A stretch of 5,138 nt of DNA. Origin: Chloroflexota bacterium. GTDB lineage: Bacteria; Chloroflexota; Chloroflexia; Chloroflexales; Kallotenuaceae. The stretch covers positions 1-5,138 of the forward strand of contig JAFAYS010000529.1 in the NCBI GenBank assembly GCA_019240175.1, in the 5' to 3' direction. A model generated the notes under the pieces. The model was not told the origin of the DNA. It worked only from the letters and a program-made list of their open reading frames with translations, and did not search any database. Numbering within the stretch: position 1 is the stretch's first letter; the number at the start of each line of letters is the position of its first letter. A program made the position numbers and the translations under genes. Below, one piece after another: positions 1 to 4,731 of the stretch.

Positions 1-2
1 TC

Positions 3-8
3 AGGAGG
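3..8 (+). promoter_or_regulatory. Shine-Dalgarno site for the M15 peptidase gene
   Basis: A full AGGAGG lies 8 bases before the ATG at 17. This is ideal spacing and fixes that start codon. The promoter for this gene lies before the window. Confidence 0.85.
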
Positions 9-16
9 TCCGCCCC

Positions 17-1396
17 ATGGTCACGCACAAACGCTTAGGCTACCTGGTCTTCATCGTGATTTTGATTGTGCCCTGGCTGATGCCCAGAGTCTCACACGCC
101 GAATGGCCCACCTACAAACTCGGCGACAGCGGCCCCGACGTATTGGCGATCCAATATTCGCTACGCGCGGTCGGCAACCAGGCAGTACCGCTCGATAGCT
201 ATTTCGGCCTCGAAACCGAGGCCGCGATCAAAGATCTGCAAGCCAATGAAGGGCTAACCGCCGACGGAGTCGTGGGGCCGGAAACCTGGGAGGCGATCCT
301 GATTCCGGTGGGCCTGACCAGCGAGGGCTACGATGTGCAGGCCGCGCAGTATCTGCTGGCGACCAAACACGGCTATAGCCTGCCGATCGACGGCTACTTT
401 GGCGACACGATGTATAACACCGTGCTGGACTTCCAGACTGCCAACGGGCTGACCGCCGACGGCTTCATGGCCAAAGACACCTGGTCGCCGATCGTGTCGA
501 TCCCAGGGCTGCCGGCGACCGCGACGATAGGGCCGAGCAGCACGGCCACGACGGCCACCGCTACCACTGCTACGGCCACCGCGACGCCCTGCCCGACGCC
601 CACACGCACGGCTACCACCACCACAACGGCTACCACCGCCACCGCTACTACCGCCACCGCTATTGCCACATCGGTCACGGCGATCGCAACATCGCCGGTG
701 GATCTTCGCGCCAACATGGCGCAGGCCGCAGTCACGGCAACGCCCTGCGCCACCGTAACCGCTACCACGACCACGACGACCACTGCCACCGGCACAACCA
801 CACCAACCGGCACCCGCACAGCTACAGCGACCGGCACACGTACGCCAACTGCTACGCGCACGCCGACGGCAACTGCTACACGCACGCCAACACCAACCGC
901 CACGCGTAAGCCGACACCGACGCCGCTGCCGTGCAGCAGCTTGACCCGCGCGCAGATCGCCAGCCGCATCCAGGGCACGGGCGGAATTGCGCTGTTGAAC
1001 TTCCATGTTTCGGGCGTTGTCGATGGAGCGCACGCGCAGGCCAACATCAGCGACACAGCGGCAGGCCGCGCCGCGCGCCGCAGCAGCTACGGCAATGCAC
1101 CGGGCGGCAGCGTGTTCCTCGACACGCGGATGCTCTGCGGCATGCTGCGGCTGGCAACCGACTACGGCTTCTCGTTCCGCGTGACCGAGATCGCCGGTGG
1201 CTCGCACAGCGCAAACTCGCGCCACTACGCGGGCATCGCCTTTGACATCGATCGGATCAATGGCGTCGCCGTCAGCGCCAGCAATCCCTACTACCAGTCG
1301 TTCATGTCGCGCTGCCGCACGCTTGGCGCGACCGAGGTGCTGGGACCAGGCAGCGCAGGCCATAGCACACATCTTCACTGTGGCTGGAGCCGCTAA
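17..1396 (+). CDS. Secreted peptidoglycan-binding protein with C-terminal M15-type zinc peptidase domain
   Basis: A 459-residue exported cell-wall protein. Residues 1-28 form a signal peptide (basic start, long hydrophobic core, SHA|EW cleavage site). Two PG_binding_1 repeats follow at about 33-95 and 104-160, each with the LxxDGxFG/TxxAVxxFQ-like pattern (LDSYFG, IDGYFG, then GLTADG). A stalk of mostly Thr, Ala and Pro spans about 167-305. The C-terminal domain (306-459) carries the M15 zinc signature HYAGIAFD: His403 and Asp410 are likely zinc ligands. A terminal HLHCGW supplies the third ligand (His452 or His454), and Glu440 is a candidate general base. The family cleaves peptide cross-links or D-Ala-D-Ala ends in peptidoglycan, so a wall-remodelling carboxypeptidase or endopeptidase is inferred; the exact bond cut cannot be read from the sequence. 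The start is supported by AGGAGG 8 bases upstream. A hairpin and a new promoter separate it from the cobalamin genes, so it is probably not part of that operon. Confidence 0.88.
   Translation: MVTHKRLGYLVFIVILIVPWLMPRVSHAEWPTYKLGDSGPDVLAIQYSLRAVGNQAVPLDSYFGLETEAAIKDLQANEGLTADGVVGPETWEAILIPVGLTSEGYDVQAAQYLLATKHGYSLPIDGYFGDTMYNTVLDFQTANGLTADGFMAKDTWSPIVSIPGLPATATIGPSSTATTATATTATATATPCPTPTRTATTTTTATTATATTATAIATSVTAIATSPVDLRANMAQAAVTATPCATVTATTTTTTTATGTTTPTGTRTATATGTRTPTATRTPTATATRTPTPTATRKPTPTPLPCSSLTRAQIASRIQGTGGIALLNFHVSGVVDGAHAQANISDTAAGRAARRSSYGNAPGGSVFLDTRMLCGMLRLATDYGFSFRVTEIAGGSHSANSRHYAGIAFDIDRINGVAVSASNPYYQSFMSRCRTLGATEVLGPGSAGHSTHLHCGWSR
514..931 (+). repeat. Low-complexity Thr/Ala/Pro stalk-coding repeat
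   Basis: Degenerate ACN-GCN codon runs encode Thr-Ala dipeptides, becoming RTPTAT-type repeats in the last third. It is the extended linker between the wall-binding and peptidase domains. The same low complexity produces long spurious reading frames on the opposite strand. A short non-repetitive island (about 676-750) interrupts it. Confidence 0.8.
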
Positions 1397-1432
1397 ACCC
1401 AGCTCGATCTAATCCTGATTGAAAATCCACGA

Positions 1433-1468
1433 ACGACCTCGCAGCTTTTGTATGGGCTGCAAGGTCGT
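1433..1468 (+). terminator. Terminator-like hairpin after the M15 peptidase gene
   Basis: ACGACCT-C-GCAGC (1433-1445) pairs with GCTGC-A-AGGTCGT (1456-1468). This gives 12 base pairs with one C/A mismatch and a 10-base loop. It sits 36 bases after the stop codon. What follows is CCGACTTTAATC rather than a T tract, so it may be a weak intrinsic terminator or a 3'-end stabilising stem. Confidence 0.55.
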
Positions 1469-1490
1469 CCGACTTTAATCTCCTCCATCT

Positions 1491-1507
1491 TTGGGTGTTT
1501 TGCCCAA
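1491..1507. repeat. Small inverted repeat just upstream of the riboswitch promoter
   Basis: TTGGG (1491-1495) and CCCAA (1503-1507) are separated by TGTTTTG. The repeat ends three bases before the proposed -35 element, so it could be an operator half-site pair or part of the preceding terminator region. Five base pairs is short enough to arise by chance. Confidence 0.25.
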
Positions 1508-1510
1508 TCT

Positions 1511-1538
1511 TTGCACACACAGCGTTTCATGGTAAGAT
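1511..1538 (+). promoter_or_regulatory. Candidate sigma-70-type promoter for the cobalamin operon
   Basis: TTGCAC (1511-1516) and TAAGAT (1533-1538) are 16 bases apart. The -10 matches TATAAT at four of six positions and the -35 matches TTGACA at three. Transcription would begin near 1545, a few bases before helix P1 of the riboswitch, which is where a leader should start. Position is the main support. Confidence 0.45.
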
Positions 1539-1550
1539 GCGCCTCACAAC

Positions 1551-1729
1551 TTAATCGCTTACACAAGGGGCCGAATACGGTCACTGTAGGGGAAGCCGGT
1601 ACGAATCCGGCGCAGTCCACGCTACTGTAAGCAAAGCCACGCACGCTTTGCAAGCCAGAATGCCTACCCTTGCGATTAGCAACTACACCTGCGTTGGCAC
1701 GGGTGGTGGTTCGCAAACACGTTTTGTGT
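1551..1729 (+). ncRNA. Cobalamin riboswitch
   Basis: Binds a cobalamin and controls the genes that follow. Conserved core elements are visible: GGGGAA (1589-1594), the GCCGG/CCGGC P5 hairpin (1595-1611, loop TACGAAT), ACTGT (1624-1628) and the B12 box AGCCAGAATGCCTACC (1653-1668). Closing helix P1 is a perfect 7-bp pair, 1552-1558 with 1672-1678. P2 pairs AAGGG (1565-1569) with CCCTT (1667-1671). A P3-like stem is CCG/CGG (1571-1580), and a 7-bp peripheral stem pairs GCAAAGC (1631-1637) with GCTTTGC (1645-1651). The P5 loop bases CGAAT (1602-1606) can pair with GTTCG (1709-1713), a candidate for the L5-L13 kissing contact of this class. An intrinsic terminator follows at once, so control is probably by premature termination when cobalamin is abundant. 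Which cobalamin form it prefers cannot be told. Confidence 0.93.
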
Positions 1730-1734
1730 ACCGT

Positions 1735-1761
1735 AGCCTTTCCAACAGGGAAGGCTTTTTT
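1735..1761 (+). terminator. Intrinsic terminator of the riboswitch expression platform
   Basis: GCCTTTCC (1736-1743) pairs with GGGAAGGC (1748-1755): eight pairs including one T-G wobble, extended by A1735-T1756, with loop AACA. Six Ts (1756-1761) follow. It lies between the aptamer and the start codon. GGCACGG (1696-1702) can pair with CCGT-A-GCC (1731-1738), seven pairs with one bulged A, and so could take the 5' arm away as an antiterminator; this is a paper fold only. Confidence 0.85.
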
Positions 1762-1770
1762 GTTGGTGAA

Positions 1771-1776
1771 AAGGAG
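1771..1776 (+). promoter_or_regulatory. Shine-Dalgarno site that favours the GTG start at 1785
   Basis: AAGGAG ends 2 bases before the ATG at 1779 but 8 bases before the in-frame GTG at 1785. Two bases is too close for efficient initiation, while 8 is the spacing also used by the first gene of the window. The GTG is therefore preferred. Confidence 0.65.
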
Positions 1777-1784
1777 AGATGTCT

Positions 1785-3008
1785 GTGATTCAAACCAAGA
1801 CAGCTGTGCGCTGGCTGGCCTATATCCTGGCTGTGCTGGCGCTCGTCGCGACGATCGTCCCGGCGTACGCGCAGCAGAACACCGCTCAAGTCGATAAGGC
1901 GGTCACCTATATTCGCAGCCAGCAGCAGCCCGACGGCTCGTTTGCCGGCTTCGGCGCTGGCTCGACTGCCGATGCGATCTTTGCGCTGTCGGCGGCCAAT
2001 CAGAATATCGCCGAGATCAAGCAGGGCAGCGGCGTATCGCCGGTCGAGTATATTCAGTCGCAGGCGACTACTGTCGCCTCTGATCCTGGCGTCAGCGCGA
2101 AGTTCTTGATCGCGGCGCTGCTGTCAGGCCAGTCGCCAACGTTCGGGGGCACGGATCTGGTTGTGAACGTGGAGCAATCCTACAATGAGCAGACCGGACA
2201 GTACGGCAAGGATGTCACCACGCACGCCTACTCGCTGATCGGCCTGGTCGCGGCGGGGCGCACGCCCAAGGCTGAGGCGATCGATGCGCTCAAGAAGTTG
2301 CAGTTACCCGACGGTGGCTGGAGCTTCGACGGCACGCCGGGCACCGGTAGCGACACCAACACCACCTCGCTGGCGGTGCAGGCGCTCAAGGCCACCGGCG
2401 ATACCAGCGACGCGATCAGCAAGGCGATCGCCTACTATAAGACCCAGCAGAACGCCGACGGCGGCTTTCCATACTCGCAAACTTCGCAGTTCGGCAACGC
2501 CAGCGACGCTAACTCGACGGCGCTGAGCATTCAGGCGCTCATCGCAGCCGGCGAGAATCCGCAGAACTGGGCGCGCGGCGGGCAAAATCCCGCCCAGCGG
2601 CTAGCCGCCTTCCAGAACGAGAGCGGCGCGTTCCGCTATCAGGACAATCAGCCCGAGGACAACGCGCTGGCGAGCTATCAGGCAGTTCCGGCGCTCGTCG
2701 GCAAAACGCTGCCGCTTGAGGGCATCGCGATCGCGCTTCCGGCACAGCCCGGCGCATCGCCCGATCCGTCAGCCTCGGCCTCGCCCACCCCGTCGGCTTC
2801 GGCCTCGCCCGATCCGTCGGCGTCACCCGATCCGTCGGCCAGCCCGATTGCGTCGGCGTTGCCTATTCCGCTGCCGTCCACGCCGCCGAGCGGTGGTATC
2901 CCGGCCCAGCTGCCCGACACCGGCGTTGAGGATTGGGCACCAGCCTTTGCGCTGATCGCCGCGCTGCTGATCCTGAGCGGGTTTGCCGTCAACCGGCGAC
3001 GCGCCTAA
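1785..3008 (+). CDS. Secreted alpha/alpha-barrel (prenyltransferase-like) protein, transcobalamin alpha-domain-like, LPDTG-anchored
   Basis: A 407-residue surface protein from the GTG start (409 from ATG 1779). Residues 1-29 are a signal peptide ending AYA|QQ. Residues about 30-315 are helical repeats of the prenyltransferase/squalene-cyclase type, with turn motifs PDGSF (49-53), PDGGW (175-179), ADGGF (224-228) and the weaker ESGAF (279-283), each near a helix of the TxxALxALxAAG kind. This is the fold of the N-terminal alpha domain of intrinsic factor and transcobalamin. No terpene-cyclase DxDD acid motif is visible, so a binding rather than enzymatic role is likely. A Ser-Pro-Asp stalk (about 323-358) leads to LPDTG (376-380), a hydrophobic segment and NRRRA, a sortase-type sorting signal or simple membrane anchor. 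It is the first gene behind the cobalamin riboswitch, and a DUF4430 protein follows. Inferred role: one half of a surface cobalamin or corrinoid binder. Fold assignment is firm; ligand is inferred from context. Confidence 0.85.
   Translation: MIQTKTAVRWLAYILAVLALVATIVPAYAQQNTAQVDKAVTYIRSQQQPDGSFAGFGAGSTADAIFALSAANQNIAEIKQGSGVSPVEYIQSQATTVASDPGVSAKFLIAALLSGQSPTFGGTDLVVNVEQSYNEQTGQYGKDVTTHAYSLIGLVAAGRTPKAEAIDALKKLQLPDGGWSFDGTPGTGSDTNTTSLAVQALKATGDTSDAISKAIAYYKTQQNADGGFPYSQTSQFGNASDANSTALSIQALIAAGENPQNWARGGQNPAQRLAAFQNESGAFRYQDNQPEDNALASYQAVPALVGKTLPLEGIAIALPAQPGASPDPSASASPTPSASASPDPSASPDPSASPIASALPIPLPSTPPSGGIPAQLPDTGVEDWAPAFALIAALLILSGFAVNRRRA
2754..2862 (+). repeat. Ser-Pro-Asp stalk-coding repeat
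   Basis: Imperfect tandem repeats of a TCG-CCC-GAT-CCG-TCG-type unit encode SPDPSAS/SPTPSAS motifs. They form the flexible wall-spanning stalk between the barrel domain and the LPDTG anchor. Confidence 0.75.
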
Positions 3009-3014
3009 TCTCGC

Positions 3015-3060
3015 AGGCCAGGGAGGCGCGATCGCCTGTCGCTTCCCTGGCTTGTTTGTT
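3015..3060 (+). terminator. Intrinsic terminator between the barrel and DUF4430 genes
   Basis: GCCAGGGA (3017-3024) pairs perfectly with TCCCTGGC (3044-3051), with an inner GGCG/CGCC stem (3025-3036). The T-rich TTGTTTGTTTG follows. It begins about 10 bases after the stop codon. If active it would reduce read-through into the DUF4430, phosphatase and EcfT genes. Confidence 0.75.
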
Positions 3061-3074
3061 TGACAGAAAAGAGC

Positions 3075-3111
3075 TGGGGCTTGATCACGCCCCACACGAT
3101 CATTTCTTTTT
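3075..3111 (+). terminator. Second hairpin with distal T tract
   Basis: TGGGGC (3075-3080) pairs with GCCCCA (3089-3094) around an 8-base loop that contains the palindrome TGATCA. The T-rich TTTCTTTTT comes 8 bases later, farther than usual for an intrinsic terminator. It may be a back-up terminator or an RNA-stability element. Confidence 0.4.
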
Positions 3112-3115
3112 AGCT

Positions 3116-3144
3116 GCCTGAGCTATCCGCCGTGATGCTCAGGC
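3116..3144 (+). promoter_or_regulatory. Perfect 8-bp hairpin in the leader of the DUF4430 gene
   Basis: GCCTGAGC (3116-3123) pairs perfectly with GCTCAGGC (3137-3144) around a 13-base loop. There is no T tract, so it is not a classical terminator. The only Shine-Dalgarno-like AGG before the ATG at 3155 (3141-3143, 11 bases away) lies in the 3' arm, so the stem could limit ribosome access. Confidence 0.45.
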
Positions 3145-3154
3145 TCAACGATCC

Positions 3155-4096
3155 ATGAAACGACTGCTGATTCTCTGCTTACCGCTGCTGGTGCTGCTGC
3201 TGCCGGCCCAAACTCAAGGCCAGACGACCAATCGCGCGGGCATTGTCGTCAAGTTTAGCGATGGCCGCGTCCAGACCAGCTGTGTTTCCTTTCAGACCGA
3301 AAGTATCAGCGGTCTTGATCTGTTGCAGCGCACCGGCCTTGATGTGATCGCGCAAAGCTCCGGAGGCAGCGCGGCGGTCTGTAAGATCGGCGGCGATGGC
3401 TGCGCGTTTCCCGCCGAGCCGTGCTTTTGCAAGTTCGGCGGCGGGCAGCAGGGTCAATACTGGGCCTACTGGCGGCTCAACGGCGGCGCATGGCAATACT
3501 CAGCCCAGGGAGCGAGCAGCACCCGCGTGACGAACGGCGATGTCGATGGCTGGGCCTACGGCACCGGCAATGTGCAGAGCGGCGCTGCTCCACCCGTGAC
3601 GCCTTTCGAGCAGATCTGCCCCGCCGTGCAGCCGGAGCCGGTCCAGCCCGCGCCGGAGCCAACTGCCAAGCCTGCGCCCGAGCCGACGGCTCAACCTGCG
3701 CCCGCGCCAACCGTCAGACCGACGATCGCGCCAACCGCCAGACCAACGATCGCGCCGACAGCACAACCAACCACCAGACCAACCGCGCCGATCGTGGCTC
3801 AGGCACCAACCAATACGCCGGAGCCGCCAACTACGACGCCGACGATCGAGCAGCCGACCGCAACCGCGACGATCACGCCGACCGCGACAGCGCAGCCGAC
3901 GAACACGGATCAGCCAACGACCACGCCCAGCACGACGGCGACCAGCGCGGCGACGCCAACTTACGAGCCGACGCCCACGCCGACCGTAACACCAGGATCG
4001 ACGGGCGCAAGCTTGGGCAGCTATGCGATCTTTGGCGTGATGCTGGCCGGGCTATTGGGCGCGATCGGTGTAGCGCAGTGGAGACGACGACGATGA
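3155..4096 (+). CDS. Secreted DUF4430 (transcobalamin-like C-terminal) domain protein with Pro/Thr stalk and membrane anchor
   Basis: A 313-residue surface protein. Residues 1-22 are a signal peptide. The DUF4430 domain spans about 28-136: the SGLDLLQRTGLDVI segment (52-65), then YWAYWRLNGGAWQYSAQGAS (102-121) and the NGDVDGWAYG turn (127-136). DUF4430 is the family of the beta domain that closes over cobalamin in intrinsic factor and transcobalamin. Cys43, 76, 83, 90, 92 and 155 could form three disulfides, apt for an exported protein. A Pro/Thr/Ala stalk runs from about 157 to 283, and a membrane helix (about 287-308) ends in RRRR; unlike the upstream barrel protein there is no LPxTG motif. 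No strong ribosome site precedes the ATG. The stop overlaps the next start (ATGA). Inferred role: partner of the barrel protein in binding cobalamin or a related corrinoid at the cell surface. Domain identity is well supported; ligand is inferred. Confidence 0.87.
   Translation: MKRLLILCLPLLVLLLPAQTQGQTTNRAGIVVKFSDGRVQTSCVSFQTESISGLDLLQRTGLDVIAQSSGGSAAVCKIGGDGCAFPAEPCFCKFGGGQQGQYWAYWRLNGGAWQYSAQGASSTRVTNGDVDGWAYGTGNVQSGAAPPVTPFEQICPAVQPEPVQPAPEPTAKPAPEPTAQPAPAPTVRPTIAPTARPTIAPTAQPTTRPTAPIVAQAPTNTPEPPTTTPTIEQPTATATITPTATAQPTNTDQPTTTPSTTATSAATPTYEPTPTPTVTPGSTGASLGSYAIFGVMLAGLLGAIGVAQWRRRR
3623..4003 (+). repeat. Pro/Thr/Ala stalk-coding region with a 24-bp tandem repeat
   Basis: The stalk of the DUF4430 protein. 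Within it a 24-bp unit occurs at 3704-3727 and again at 3728-3751 with only a few differences. A third, degraded copy follows. The units encode APTVRPTI, APTARPTI and APTAQPTT. Such in-frame repeats commonly change copy number between strains. Confidence 0.75.
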
Positions 4097-4731
4097 TGCG
4101 CGTCACACGCCATACCGACGTTTGGCTGGTACGTCATCCGCAGACGGACTGGAACAAAGAGCGACGCTACCAGAGCCGCAGCGATCGACCGCTGACCGAT
4201 TTTGGACGGCTGCGTCTGGATGCGATCGCCCAGCGGCTGCGGCGAATTCGCTTCAGCGCGATCATTACCTCGGAGCTGAATTGCACAGACGAAGTAGCCC
4301 AGGCCGTGGCTGCCCAGCAGATCCAAGCGCCGCAGATCGTGCGTGACGCGCGCTGGCGTGAGGCGGATCACGGCGATTGGGAAGGTCTGACCTACAGCGA
4401 AGTTCAGGCGCGCTATCCGGCGCAGGTTCGTCAGCGCTTCGGCAGTATGTGGAACAACCGCGCACATGGCGGCGAGAGCGTTGCCGATCTATGGCAGCGC
4501 GTGCAGGCGGCCTGGAACGATGCGCTTCGCCAGCACAACGGCGAGCATCTGTTGATCGTCACGCACGCCACGCCGATCCAGCTGCTGCTCTGCGCGATGC
4601 TGAATCTGCCCTTCGAGCAATACTGGCAGTGGCGCATCGACCTTGGCGGCATCACCAACCTCGATCTGTATCCTTCCGGCGCGATCACCCGCGTGATCAA
4701 CGAGGTTCCGCCGCTGATCAGCCGCGCATGA
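4093..4731 (+). CDS. Histidine phosphatase family protein (CobC/GpmB-like) with altered active-site motifs
   Basis: A 212-residue cytoplasmic protein of the phosphoglycerate-mutase-like superfamily, near the usual length of alpha-ribazole phosphatases. The phosphohistidine motif is LVRHPQTDWN (Arg14, His15), where most members have RHG. Acid Glu90 sits in WREADHGDWEGL and the second histidine, His158, in VTHATPIQ. The second phosphate-pocket arginine, normally in SxLxRAxxTA, is Cys64 (TSELNCTDEVAQ). It may therefore be a weakened or altered phosphatase. GGAG at 4080-4083 lies 9 bases before ATG 4093, which overlaps the previous stop as ATGA; the ATG at 4096 is a less well spaced alternative. 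The reading frame stays open far upstream, but that part is a shadow of the DUF4430 gene. In a cobalamin-riboswitch locus a CobC-type role (dephosphorylating alpha-ribazole phosphate or cobalamin phosphate) is plausible but unproved; other substrates are possible. Confidence 0.85.
   Translation: MMRVTRHTDVWLVRHPQTDWNKERRYQSRSDRPLTDFGRLRLDAIAQRLRRIRFSAIITSELNCTDEVAQAVAAQQIQAPQIVRDARWREADHGDWEGLTYSEVQARYPAQVRQRFGSMWNNRAHGGESVADLWQRVQAAWNDALRQHNGEHLLIVTHATPIQLLLCAMLNLPFEQYWQWRIDLGGITNLDLYPSGAITRVINEVPPLISRA

Noticed and set aside
254..1378. Long open frames on the - strand (also 394-1056) opposite the M15 peptidase gene
   Set aside because: They arise from the low-complexity Thr/Ala codons read backwards, giving Val/Ala or Arg/Gly runs with no domain; the + strand frame has a signal peptide, known domains and a perfect ribosome site.
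1448..1630. Small + strand frame of 60 codons in the leader region
   Set aside because: It runs through the promoter and the riboswitch core, lacks a ribosome site, and its sequence is explained by RNA structure.
1670..1897. Small + strand frame across the terminator and the start of the barrel gene
   Set aside because: It overlaps the riboswitch, the terminator and the signal-peptide coding region in another frame, with no domain.
3060..3088. Perfect -35-like TTGACA at 3060-3065 before the DUF4430 gene
   Set aside because: No acceptable -10 lies 15-18 bases downstream (the bases there read TTGATCAC), and the hexamer overlaps the T-rich tail of the terminator. An own promoter is not excluded but cannot be supported.
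3704..3775. 24-bp tandem repeats considered as a CRISPR or integration site
   Set aside because: The copies are directly adjacent with no spacers and encode the Pro/Thr stalk in frame.
3421..4092. In-frame N-terminal extension of the phosphatase frame
   Set aside because: This stretch is an Arg/Asp/Ala-rich shadow of the DUF4430 gene. The phosphatase fold begins just after ATG 4093, which has GGAG 9 bases upstream.
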